From the NCBI RefSeq assembly GCF_002237595.1, contig NZ_CP022529.1, positions 930,001-994,000 of the forward strand: a DNA stretch of 64,000 nucleotides, given 5' to 3'. Each line of letters starts with the position of its first letter. Within the stretch, counting starts at the first letter, position 1. Below, piece by piece: positions 1-7,773 of the stretch. This stretch comes from Labrenzia sp. VG12 (lineage in GTDB: Bacteria > Pseudomonadota > Alphaproteobacteria > Rhizobiales > Stappiaceae). The notes under the pieces are model-generated. The model saw nothing but the letters and a program-made list of their open reading frames with translations, had not been told where the DNA came from and searched no databases. The translations under genes and the position numbers were made by a program.

Positions 1-225
1 CGTGCTGGCCAGTACGACGTTGTAGCCACCGTCACCGGTGGTGGTCTGTCCGGTCAGGCTGGCGCTGTGCGTCACGGCCTCTCCAAGGCCCTGACCCACT
101 ACGAGCCGGAGCTGCGCGGCGTTCTGAAGAAAAACGGCTTCCTGACCCGCGACAGCCGCGTCGTCGAACGTAAGAAGTTCGGCCGCCGCAAGGCCCGCCG
201 GTCCTTCCAGTTCTCCAAGCGTTAA
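1..225 (+). CDS. rpsI: 30S ribosomal protein S9 (3' part)
   Basis: Frame 1 is open from the window edge to TAA at 223-225 and encodes the last 74 residues of ribosomal protein S9. The diagnostic S9 features are all present: the [19 protein letters not shown] block, the [20 protein letters not shown] stretch and the invariant basic tail ending FSKR, whose terminal Lys-Arg reaches the P-site tRNA in the small subunit. The start codon lies outside the window, where rplM normally precedes it as a two-gene operon. A strong hairpin terminator follows 32 bases after the stop, so this is the end of that operon. Confidence 0.97.
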   Translation, partial: RAGQYDVVATVTGGGLSGQAGAVRHGLSKALTHYEPELRGVLKKNGFLTRDSRVVERKKFGRRKARRSFQFSKR

Positions 226-256
226 TCGCTGGACCGACTGGTCTTACCGTTTCAGG

Positions 257-288
257 AAAACCCGCCGGAGCGATCCGGCGGGTTTTTT
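257..288. terminator. Intrinsic terminator of rpsI, probably bidirectional
   Basis: A perfect 9-bp stem (CCCGCCGGA at 261-269, GCGA loop, TCCGGCGGG at 274-282) is flanked by AAAA at 257-260 and TTTTTT at 283-288, which extend the pairing. On the plus strand it ends rpsI. Read on the minus strand it again carries a T-run, so it can also stop the convergent gene whose stop codon is at 310. Confidence 0.9.
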
Positions 289-309
289 GTTGTCAGTTGA
301 AGCCAAGCG

Positions 310-1374
310 CTATTCCGGGGGGATCGAACCGGGCGGCGGCAGCGGCACTTCGATTGGTTCCAGGGGCAGTCTTGCGTCGCAGGTCTGGGACCCGGGGGAG
401 AGCGCACAGCCGAGTTCGGCCCTGAAACAGCCAATCACGCGGTTCACGCCCAGAGGGGCAGCGTGATAATGATAGCCGAGCCCTGCCGTTGTGTGGCCTC
501 TGCATGAGTCGAGATCTGGCGGCTCCTGGCCATCTGCGTCCAGCTGGCTATAGATGCCGTGGCCATCCATCGCCATGCCCACAAGGTCCGCATGCCCGCC
601 AGACTGTTCGACAGTTTCAAGACACTCCGTGGCGAAATGATAGTGGTAGCCGAAATAGGGGTTCACGTGACCGCCGCAATCGTCGAACGGGGCGATGTTG
701 TAGGCGTGCAAAATGGCATTGACCGGGGCAGGGCCTTCAAAGCGGACCCCGTCGAGTGAAATGCCGGCGCCCGGATGATCGGTCAACTCGATTGGCTCGT
801 CGACAGGCACAGGATCCAGCGGAATGAACAGTGTTCGAATGGGCGAAAAAACGGTCTGCTCCGGCGTGCACTGCGCGCAGTAATAGTAATACGCCTTCCA
901 GACATCCGGCCGCGCCACTCCGAAGCAGGCATCAAAGGACCTTGAGACCAGGACTTCTCCCGTTTTCGGGTCATACATCTGCCATTTCGGATCGTCGTAG
1001 AATTCGGCCAGATTTTTGACGAACGCACCATCTGCGTCATAGACCTTGCCGTCCTTGAACCAGATGCCGGCGTCCTCCGGTCCGTCTTCAATCGTGCTCG
1101 GACACCAGGGCCCGGGCTCTTCGCGCGGCGCCTGTTTCAGCACCAGTTTCACGCATCTGGTCGTGGTGCCGCCGGAGAGCGTGCAGTCCGCTACCTCGGC
1201 GTCCTGCATGATGGCTTCCGGCCGGACATGAGCCAGGAAGGTCTTCAACACAGCGGATGCGTCTGGCGGAATGCTCAGTCTTGCAGCGTCATGTGCGCTG
1301 ACGTCAGACGGGATCAGGCAGACCGCCAAAAGGCCTGCACATGCAAGGTTTCCGGAAGGTCGGCTGACAATCAT
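310..1374 (-). CDS. YHYH domain-containing secreted protein
   Basis: A 354-residue protein beginning with a signal peptide (hydrophobic core at about 9-21, cleavage likely near SAHDA at 27). It belongs to the YHYH family, named for a motif seen here twice: FGYHYHFAT at about 242-249 and GLGYHYHAAP at about 299-307, with further histidines between (GGHADL, MDGHGIY). About ten cysteines are spread through the mature part, suggesting disulfides in the periplasm or outside the cell. Biochemical function of the family is not established; the histidine clusters suggest metal binding (inference). The gene stands alone, convergent with rpsI and divergent from the MATE gene. Confidence 0.85.
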   Translation of the reverse strand: MIVSRPSGNLACAGLLAVCLIPSDVSAHDAARLSIPPDASAVLKTFLAHVRPEAIMQDAEVADCTLSGGTTTRCVKLVLKQAPREEPGPWCPSTIEDGPEDAGIWFKDGKVYDADGAFVKNLAEFYDDPKWQMYDPKTGEVLVSRSFDACFGVARPDVWKAYYYYCAQCTPEQTVFSPIRTLFIPLDPVPVDEPIELTDHPGAGISLDGVRFEGPAPVNAILHAYNIAPFDDCGGHVNPYFGYHYHFATECLETVEQSGGHADLVGMAMDGHGIYSQLDADGQEPPDLDSCRGHTTAGLGYHYHAAPLGVNRVIGCFRAELGCALSPGSQTCDARLPLEPIEVPLPPPGSIPPE

Positions 1375-1617
1375 GACGGTCCTCTGCGATCAGGTGACGA
1401 AACCGAGTCGGGCAAGAGGTGTTGCCCTTCCGGAAAATCGTAGCATGGTCCATTGACACCCCGTGCGCCGATCTGTTTCCGCATGTTGCCGTCGCGGAGC
1501 CGGTCGTTTGCGGCAAGGTGAGCCGATTTCGGCTTGCGCGCACGCCGTTTCCGGTCCATGCAGCCCTCTCCAAGGCCTGCCGGGCGGGCCAGAATGTCCA
1601 GATCGATGTCAGGTGCC

Positions 1618-3015
1618 ATGAGCCAGGCCAAATTCGTTACAGGCAGCTTGTTCCGTCATGTCACGGTCATGTCGCTGACGTCCTCAGTCGGCCTGATGGC
1701 GATCTTTGCCGTCGACTTTGTCGACATGATCTTCATCTCCATGCTCGGCAAGGCGGAACTGGCTGCCGCGGTTGGTTACGCCGGCGCGATCCTGTTTTTC
1801 ACCACGTCTTTCAATATCGGCGTTGCCATTGCGGCCGGCGCTCTGGTCGCGCGGGCGCTTGGGGCAGGGGATCGGGAGGAGGCGCGGCAACAGGCCTCCA
1901 ACGCGCTCGTGGCCGGGGTGATCTTCAGTGGCGTCTTTGCCCTTGCGGTCTGGTTGTCGCTGGACCTGCTTGTCAGCCTGATCGGCGCCCATGGCGACAC
2001 CCATGATCTGGCGGTTCACTATTTGCAGATCATTGTGCCAACGTTGCCATTGCTATTGCTCGGCATGGCGGGGGGCGCCGTGCTCAGGGCCCATGGCGAT
2101 GCCAAGCGGGCAATGATGGCGACAATTGCCGGCGGCGTCGTCAATGCGGTCCTGGACCCGATCCTGATTTTCGGACTGGATCTGGAATTGACCGGCGCTG
2201 CCCTGGCGAGCGCCGCGTCGCGCGTTGCGATTGCCTTTTTTGCCCTGGCGCCGATCTTCCGGTTTTACGGCGGGCTCAGCCTGCCGAGACCGCTCAAGCT
2301 CCTGAAAGACCTGCCCCCCATATCCGCCATCGCCTTTCCCGCCATCCTGACCCAGCTGGCAACACCCGTCGGCCAGGCCTTCGTCACGCGCTCCATGGCG
2401 GAGTTCGGCGAAGAGGCTGTCGCCGGCATGGCCGTGGTCGCACGCATGACGCCGCTCGCCTTTGCCACGATCTTTGCCCTGTCCGGTGCTGTCGGACCCA
2501 TCGTCGGCCAGAATTTTGGTGCCGGAAAGTATGACCGGGTGCGCGGCACCTTGCGCGAAGCGCTGCTCTTCACGGCGCTCGTGGTCGGCCTGGCCGCGTT
2601 GGCCCTGTTCTTTCTCAGAACGCCGATTGCGCGCCTGTTCGATGCCGATGGCCTTGCCCTGACGCTGATCTTCCTGTTTTGCGGCCCGCTGGCGCTGGCC
2701 TTTTTCTTCAACGGCGCCTTGTTCGTTGCCAACGCGTTTTTCAACAATCTTGGCCGGCCGTTTTACTCCACCTGGATGAACTGGGGCCGGCACACGCTCG
2801 GGACGATCCCCTTTGTCATGGTGGGGGGCGCACTTTATGGCGCTCCCGGCGTCCTGATCGGACAGGCTGCCGGCGGCGTCGTCTTCGGGATTGCCGCGGT
2901 GGTGCTGGTGCGCGTCGTGATCCGCGATGTGGAGACGCATCACGAAGCCTCGAAAGGTCCGGGCCTGTTCCAGCGTCAGGCACGTCAGGTCATATTGTTC
3001 TTTTCAAGAAGGTGA
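1618..3015 (+). CDS. MATE family efflux transporter
   Basis: About 465 residues with 12 predicted membrane segments in two homologous halves, typical of multidrug and toxin extrusion (MATE/NorM-DinF) exporters, which expel cationic or organic compounds using Na+ or H+ gradients. Recognisable family stretches include SLTSSVGLMAIFAVDFVDM and VGYAGAILFF in the first half and SGAVGPIVGQNFGAGKYDR in the second half. I chose the ATG at 1618, giving MSQAKFVTGSLFRHVTVMS. The frame is open back to 1534, but the extra residues are basic and unlike the family. The 3' end overlaps the convergent gene at 2985 by 31 bases. Substrate cannot be told from sequence. Confidence 0.9.
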   Translation: MSQAKFVTGSLFRHVTVMSLTSSVGLMAIFAVDFVDMIFISMLGKAELAAAVGYAGAILFFTTSFNIGVAIAAGALVARALGAGDREEARQQASNALVAGVIFSGVFALAVWLSLDLLVSLIGAHGDTHDLAVHYLQIIVPTLPLLLLGMAGGAVLRAHGDAKRAMMATIAGGVVNAVLDPILIFGLDLELTGAALASAASRVAIAFFALAPIFRFYGGLSLPRPLKLLKDLPPISAIAFPAILTQLATPVGQAFVTRSMAEFGEEAVAGMAVVARMTPLAFATIFALSGAVGPIVGQNFGAGKYDRVRGTLREALLFTALVVGLAALALFFLRTPIARLFDADGLALTLIFLFCGPLALAFFFNGALFVANAFFNNLGRPFYSTWMNWGRHTLGTIPFVMVGGALYGAPGVLIGQAAGGVVFGIAAVVLVRVVIRDVETHHEASKGPGLFQRQARQVILFFSRR

Positions 3016-3557
3016 CCGGTTCTGGCATTGTGGGCTGCAAGTTTCTGCAGCTGGCGCAGTGCCTTGACGGCCGCCTTGTCCGTCATCGGCCGTGATGGCG
3101 CCGGGCCAAAGTCACCCGTCAGGAAAGTCCATGCGAACAGGACCGGATCGGCCGAGCTCAGCCAGCTTGGTTTTTGACTGACCCGCTTTTCCGCCAGAAC
3201 CTGACCGCTGTCGATATCCAGAAGATAACCGTAGAGTGTGACGGAGGGCCGGATGAGCAGCGGCAACCAGGTGTCGTTGGTGTTCAGGGAGGCCAGAAAG
3301 CCGTAGCGCAGGTCGGTGATGGCAAGATGCAGGAGCTGATCACCCGGTTTCAAATCAGCGCCCGGTGAATAGAGCGGCAATTCGAGCGCCTTCGCAAAAT
3401 AGCGCTGCAATTGCTCCTGATCAGGCTCCGTTTGGACCGGGGCTCCAAAATGGTGGCAAAAGGAGCTGACGATGTTCCAGTCGAGATGCATCTGGACATC
3501 GCCGAGATGGATCTGAGGCGGTTTCTTTCGTCGGAACAGCCAATTCAGGAAGGACAT
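2985..3557 (-). CDS. Conserved protein of unknown function, paralogue of the next gene (copy A)
   Basis: A 190-residue soluble protein with no signal peptide that I do not recognise. It is clearly paralogous to the gene at 3702-4235. Shared positions include PPQIHLGDVQMHLD here against RPQIQLGNVELDL there, QLQRYFAKALELPLY against QLREYFAHLFGFEIF, and GYLLDIDSGQVLAEKRVSQK against GQLVDANTGCVLSEDKITEK. The second half alternates hydrophobic residues, suggesting beta strands. The C-terminus overlaps the convergent MATE gene. The preceding copy lies 144 bases upstream on the same strand, so they may be co-transcribed. Confidence 0.6.
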   Translation of the reverse strand: MSFLNWLFRRKKPPQIHLGDVQMHLDWNIVSSFCHHFGAPVQTEPDQEQLQRYFAKALELPLYSPGADLKPGDQLLHLAITDLRYGFLASLNTNDTWLPLLIRPSVTLYGYLLDIDSGQVLAEKRVSQKPSWLSSADPVLFAWTFLTGDFGPAPSRPMTDKAAVKALRQLQKLAAHNARTGHLLEKNNMT

Positions 3558-3701
3558 GAAAGAATAATTCCAGTTCTGAAGACAAACCTCGCCAAGTCAG
3601 TTCTCTCCGCAACAGGATGACGGAAAGTGCAATCAACCAGTCCCATGGCGGCATACATCGTCGCGGACCTGGACGTGATGCACCCAGCGCTTTGGATAAG
3701 C

Positions 3702-4235
3702 TTACAAAGCGGCATGGTAGTTGGCCTCGGCGTCTTGTTTCAGGTGTTTCAGCAGCTTGATGGCTGCAAATTCGATCATGTGCAAACTTTTGATGGGGTC
3801 GGAGAAAAAGGATCGTTTGGAAGTGAATTTCTCAGTGATCTTGTCCTCGGATAGGACGCACCCGGTATTGGCGTCAACCAATTGCCCTTCGAGGTTCACA
3901 GACCCGGAAGGTCTGCGAAAGGCAAGTAAGAAAACTGAGATTATCAAGCCTAAATCGGGGCCGCTGACAAGAGAATCTCCGTTATCATTGTCGATACCAG
4001 TGACTACGAAATTGTAGACCCAAACGTCATTTCGGATCTTGGACTGCTCGAAGATTTCGAACCCGAAAAGGTGAGCAAAATACTCACGGAGTTGTCGATT
4101 GTTTTCGAGTTCTCGAGAACTGGGTCGCAACAGGGCTAGGATCTTCTCCCGAAAATCACCCTTTAAATCCAGTTCGACATTTCCCAGCTGGATCTGGGGA
4201 CGTCGCATGCGTGGATCGATTTTGGGAATTTTCAT
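3702..4235 (-). CDS. Conserved protein of unknown function, paralogue of copy A (copy B)
   Basis: A 177-residue protein starting MKIPKIDPRMRRPQIQ. The ATG at 4235 is preferred over upstream codons because AGGG lies seven bases before it. It aligns along its length with copy A downstream (LGNVELDL, LREYFAHLFG, VDANTGCVLSEDKITEK, and a C-terminal helix ending LLKHLKQ like copy A's LRQLQKL). The DNA here is visibly more AT-rich than the flanking transporters, which may mark acquisition or relaxed selection. No catalytic motif is visible and I assign no function. Confidence 0.6.
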   Translation of the reverse strand: MKIPKIDPRMRRPQIQLGNVELDLKGDFREKILALLRPSSRELENNRQLREYFAHLFGFEIFEQSKIRNDVWVYNFVVTGIDNDNGDSLVSGPDLGLIISVFLLAFRRPSGSVNLEGQLVDANTGCVLSEDKITEKFTSKRSFFSDPIKSLHMIEFAAIKLLKHLKQDAEANYHAAL

Positions 4236-4287
4236 TGATTGCCCTGCATTGCCCAAGACTCGGAACATAGGTTGTTCTGACGATGAA

Positions 4288-4722
4288 TTAAAGAAGCGCA
4301 GCTGGACTGGGTATTTTTCTGGTTTCAGTTTTCCTCTTTCCTCCCAAACGAAGTAGCCGCCGAAACTTGGGGCATTCCATATGGGACGGTGCAGAGCATT
4401 CGGCCACGTGGCGGATCATGTCGCGCAGCGAGATCAGGTGATCGATCTGTCGGTCGAGGTCGTTAGCCTTGCCATAAAGAACCTGTCTTGAAATAGCGGG
4501 ACGCCCGTCCGGGCCAAACATGGCTTTGATCTCATCAAGTGAAAATCCGCCAGCCTTGCCGAGCGTGATCAGCGCCAGCTGATCGATCACCTCCGGACCG
4601 AACAGCCGCTTCAGCCCTCTGCGTCCCACGGAAGTGATCAGGCCCTTTTCCTCATAATGGCGAATGGCCGACGCGGCGATGCCGGTCTGCTTCGAAACTT
4701 CTGAAATATCCAGCAAATTCAT
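4288..4722 (-). CDS. MerR family transcriptional regulator
   Basis: 144 residues. Residues 1-70 form the winged helix-turn-helix of MerR proteins (ISEVSKQTGIAASAIRHYEE, then GLITSVGRRGLKRLFGPEVI). A coiled-coil dimerisation helix follows (LDRQIDHLISLRDMIRHVAE) and a short effector region has two cysteines (CSAPSHMECPKF). It lacks the CxxCxxxxxC iron-sulfur cluster motif of SoxR. The cysteines and histidine suggest metal, thiol or electrophile sensing, but this is inference. It is divergent from the MFS exporter at 4792, with a MerR-type operator between them, so it most likely regulates that exporter and itself. Confidence 0.9.
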   Translation of the reverse strand: MNLLDISEVSKQTGIAASAIRHYEEKGLITSVGRRGLKRLFGPEVIDQLALITLGKAGGFSLDEIKAMFGPDGRPAISRQVLYGKANDLDRQIDHLISLRDMIRHVAECSAPSHMECPKFRRLLRLGGKRKTETRKIPSPAALL

Positions 4723-4725
4723 CTC

Positions 4726-4756
4726 TTGACCTCAAGTCGACTTGAATTAGTAGGCT
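4726..4756 (+). promoter_or_regulatory. MerR-type promoter/operator between regulator and MFS gene
   Basis: TTGACC at 4726-4731 and TAGGCT at 4751-4756 are separated by 19 bases, the overlong spacer characteristic of MerR-activated promoters. Inside the spacer sits a perfect 14-bp palindrome, TCAAGTCGACTTGA (4732-4745). This fits MerR-type untwisting of the spacer to activate the MFS gene. Because the element begins four bases from the regulator's start codon, binding should also repress the regulator. The spacing and palindrome are seen; the regulation is inferred. Confidence 0.75.
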
Positions 4757-4791
4757 GATGCCTCCCTTTCCCAAATGCAAGGAAAATCAAG

Positions 4792-6033
4792 GTGTCTTCC
4801 CAAACGCATGTGTCAGGCCGCCCGATCTGGCTGGAAGCTGCGGCCATCGCGCTGCTCCTGATTGCAACGCTCAAGATCATGGCCAATGCCACCATCAGCC
4901 CTGCGCTTCCCGGACTGGAAGCAAGCTTTGCCGATAGTCCGCAAGCTGCCTACCTGACGCGGTTCCTGGTGGCCGCGCCGTCCCTTTCCGTCGTGTTGAT
5001 TGCACCATTTGCCGGCCTTGCCGCCGACAGGTTTGGCCGTGCGCCCCTGTTGATCGCGGGGGTGGTGCTGTTCGCCGTCAGCGGCAGCGCCGGCGCCTAT
5101 CTGCCCGATCTGAGCTCCATTCTCGTCAGCCGGCTGCTGCTGGGCGTCGCCGTTGCACTCACCATGACAGCCCAGGTCGCTCTGGTCGGAGACCTGTTTG
5201 ACGGCGAGCGCCGCAGCGCCTTTCTGGGACTGCAGACAGCGGCCATCAACTTCAGCGGTTTCCTGTTCATCAGCCTGGCTGGCGGACTTGCCGGTCTTTC
5301 GCCGCGACTGCCGTTCCTGATCTACGCTCTGCCGGCTTTGCTTTTGCCGTTGCTGCTTGTGGTTCTGCGGCAGGAAAGACGGTCGCGCATCGCTTCCCAG
5401 ATTGCAGCTGCACCGGTGCCGGCAGCGTCTGAAAAGAGCTGGTGGCTGCCATCACTCGGGGTTGCGGTGCTGACCATGCTCACCGTGATGCTGTTCTTCC
5501 TGATGCCGAGCCAGTTGCCCTTCTATCTGGAAGAAAACGGCCTGGACGGAGCCCTGGGAACGGCCTTTGGGCTGGGCGCGCTCACCTTGACCGCCGGCTG
5601 TGTGGCCATGGCATTCAAGCGGATCAGCGCCAGGCTGGGCCTTGCGATGACCTTCGGTCTCGGCTTCGCCATGATGGCAACCGGTTTCGCCACGCTGTCC
5701 CTCGGTGCCTCCTGGGGCCTGATTCTGGCCGGCGCTGCCCAGGTCGGTGCGGGTTATGCCCTGGTGCAGCCGGCTCTCTTCATGCTTGCGCTTCATCTGG
5801 TGCCGGAAAGCAGGCGGGGCAGGGTCTCCGGAATGGTCACGACCGCCATGTTTCTCGGTCAGGTGGTCTCACCGCTGCTCTTGACGCCACTTCTCGATCT
5901 CAGTGGATTCGAGTGGCTGTTTCGCGCTGTTGCGGCTGGTTTTGCCGTTGCCTGTCTCTCGGCATCTGTCATTGCGTGGTTCAAAAGGAGGCGGCCGCCA
6001 GCACGCTCAAAATGGCAGACTGCTCGAGGGTGA
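4792..6033 (+). CDS. MFS transporter
   Basis: 413 residues with about 12 membrane segments. The loop 2-3 signature of the major facilitator superfamily is present (GLAADRFGRAPLLIAG, about residues 79-94), and the second half holds LVPESRRGRVSGMVTTAMF. Start is GTG at 4792 with AAGGA centred nine bases upstream. It lies downstream of the MerR-type promoter at 4726-4756, so it is probably an inducible exporter controlled by the divergent MerR regulator. Likely substrates are toxic small molecules, which is an inference from context; sequence alone does not identify them. Confidence 0.88.
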   Translation: MSSQTHVSGRPIWLEAAAIALLLIATLKIMANATISPALPGLEASFADSPQAAYLTRFLVAAPSLSVVLIAPFAGLAADRFGRAPLLIAGVVLFAVSGSAGAYLPDLSSILVSRLLLGVAVALTMTAQVALVGDLFDGERRSAFLGLQTAAINFSGFLFISLAGGLAGLSPRLPFLIYALPALLLPLLLVVLRQERRSRIASQIAAAPVPAASEKSWWLPSLGVAVLTMLTVMLFFLMPSQLPFYLEENGLDGALGTAFGLGALTLTAGCVAMAFKRISARLGLAMTFGLGFAMMATGFATLSLGASWGLILAGAAQVGAGYALVQPALFMLALHLVPESRRGRVSGMVTTAMFLGQVVSPLLLTPLLDLSGFEWLFRAVAAGFAVACLSASVIAWFKRRRPPARSKWQTARG

Positions 6034-6080
6034 CCCGCCTGGATTGCGAATGAACGATTCCTCAGGGCGGCAGAGAGAGG

Positions 6081-7304
6081 TCAGAACACCAGAACCTTCA
6101 CCGGCAGGAGCAGCGCCTGAGCACGGATCACCAGCGCATTGGCAATGCCCATGCCATCGACAATACGGGACAGAAAGGCGGAAAATCCCGTGATCTTGCC
6201 GGCCTTGATGGCCTTGTCATGACTGGAATAGGCAACGCCGATGCATCTGCTTCCAGGGGGAACCTCGTCGGCATGTCCTTCGTAGAGAGGTTCGATGACT
6301 GTCAGGATCGTGCCCGGGCGGGCACGGTCCTGCAGATCGATCAGCTGATCGGTCGGGCGCAACTGGCCACCTGCAATGGCGGTTTGCACTTCAACGACCT
6401 TCATCGGAATGACGGTGAGGGGTTTTGAGGCACATGTGATCTCCACGAGCGTGCCTGGATGAAGCACCTGGGCTGATATCTGGCCGAACCCGGCCTGGAA
6501 CCGGCCCCGGCCGGAGCCTTCCGGCACCAGGACTCCCGCCGGGCGCAAGATCGGATTGACGAGGTCTCCCGGTTTCAGTTTGAACTGGCGGACAGTGCCG
6601 TTGGTTCCGGCAAAGACGGTCGATTTCTCGATTTCGGTTTCCGCTTGCGCCAGGGCTGCCTCCGCACTTGCACGCTGCGCCGGCAGCAGATTGTTCAACC
6701 GGCCGGCAACCGCGTCGCGCTGCGCTTGTGCCGATTGCAATGTACCTTCCAGCCCCGCGACACTCAGGCGAAGTCGTTCCAGTTCCTGCTGGCTGACAAC
6801 ATTCTGATTGCGCTCCGAAAGTTCGTTCCTTCGGTTGAAATCGTCCTGGGCCTGCCGCAACTGGCTTTCCGTCGCAACGATAGAGCCTTCGGTCGCAAGC
6901 AGGTCGGACCGCGCGACAACGAGGGCCGCGTCGATCTCGGCAATGCGTCGGCGCGCCGTTTCAGCCGCTGCCCGCTGTCGCTGGGTGTCCAGCCGGAAAA
7001 TCGGGTCGCCGGCGCGTACGAACTGATTGTCGGAAACATAGACCTCTTCCACGCGGCCGGGGCGGTCGCTGAGAATGGAAACGGTCCGGAACAGTGAGGT
7101 CACATTCGTCGTTGTAGGGTGAAAGTAGAAGATGACCGTGAGCAGCGAAATGGCCAGAACGGCACAGCCGGTGATCCCCCAGCGAAGCTCGTACCAGACA
7201 TTGAACAGCGTGATTTCGTGACCGAGCCGTTTGCCCTGCCTGTGCCGTCGGTAAAGGTAGTCCGGGACGATCGTGATCAGTGCACTGAAGAGCAGCTCAA
7301 GCAT
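6081..7304 (-). CDS. HlyD/EmrA-type membrane fusion protein
   Basis: About 407 residues: an N-terminal cytoplasmic and membrane portion (transmembrane helix GITGCAVLAISLLTVIFYF), a biotinyl-lipoyl-like half (SDRPGRVEEVYVSDNQFVRA), a long coiled coil (about residues 110-200, with AQDDFNRRNELSERN and AQAQRDAVAGRLNN), then the second lipoyl half and beta-barrel (GTNGTVRQFKLKPGDLV). Such proteins bridge an inner-membrane pump to an outer-membrane channel. ATG at 7304 is chosen for its AGGAG at good spacing; a GTG at 7319 is also in frame. It overlaps the upstream small membrane gene by eight bases. No pump or outer-membrane factor gene is adjacent. Confidence 0.82.
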   Translation of the reverse strand: MLELLFSALITIVPDYLYRRHRQGKRLGHEITLFNVWYELRWGITGCAVLAISLLTVIFYFHPTTTNVTSLFRTVSILSDRPGRVEEVYVSDNQFVRAGDPIFRLDTQRQRAAAETARRRIAEIDAALVVARSDLLATEGSIVATESQLRQAQDDFNRRNELSERNQNVVSQQELERLRLSVAGLEGTLQSAQAQRDAVAGRLNNLLPAQRASAEAALAQAETEIEKSTVFAGTNGTVRQFKLKPGDLVNPILRPAGVLVPEGSGRGRFQAGFGQISAQVLHPGTLVEITCASKPLTVIPMKVVEVQTAIAGGQLRPTDQLIDLQDRARPGTILTVIEPLYEGHADEVPPGSRCIGVAYSSHDKAIKAGKITGFSAFLSRIVDGMGIANALVIRAQALLLPVKVLVF

Positions 7305-7665
7305 CGCTGGTCTCCTCACTTCCGCGAAGGCGACGGCTGCGGCGTCGATTGGTCCGGATCTGAACGGGCAGAACGATCTTCGACAGTGGAATGGCGGCGA
7401 TCAGGAGGGCAGCGATCCAGAAGGCATTGTTCATGAAGAACAGCGACAGCAGTCCCAGGATGCCGACAATCTGCAGCTGGGCCTTGCTGGTGCCGGAGGC
7501 CATGCGGTCCGGTATTGCCTGAATGGTGAAATAAAGCGCGCCGAAACCGAGCAGGATAGCGACCAGCGCTATGGCCACCAGATAGAACAGGATGTCGGTT
7601 GACCCGGGCCCGGTTATGAAAAACGGTGCCGGGTCTGGCACGATCTCGACAGCTGGCGCTTCCAT
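7297..7665 (-). CDS. Small inner-membrane protein, partner of the HlyD-like protein
   Basis: 122 residues with three predicted membrane segments (ILFYLVAIALVAILLGFGAL, VGILGLLSLFFM, FWIAALLIAAIPL) and a very basic C-terminal tail (RTNRRRSRRLR). The start at 7665 is backed by AGGGGGAA upstream. Its stop overlaps the HlyD-type gene, so the two are translationally coupled. Pairs of a small membrane protein with an HlyD-like protein occur in other proteobacteria (for example AaeX-AaeA and YibI-YibH), but I cannot assign this one to a named family. Confidence 0.7.
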   Translation of the reverse strand: MEAPAVEIVPDPAPFFITGPGSTDILFYLVAIALVAILLGFGALYFTIQAIPDRMASGTSKAQLQIVGILGLLSLFFMNNAFWIAALLIAAIPLSKIVLPVQIRTNRRRSRRLRGSEETSDA

Positions 7666-7773
7666 GGACTTCCCCCTCTGTCTGTCCACCTGGAAGTACA
7701 CTTGCTGCTAACAGCTGATGCAATGCGTATTTTTACGGCACCTGCGTCACCGCAGGGGCGGTTGAACACCAGG

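Noticed and set aside
1534..1617. Longer N-terminus for the MATE exporter
   Set aside because: The added residues are Arg-rich and unlike the family, whose start fits ATG 1618.
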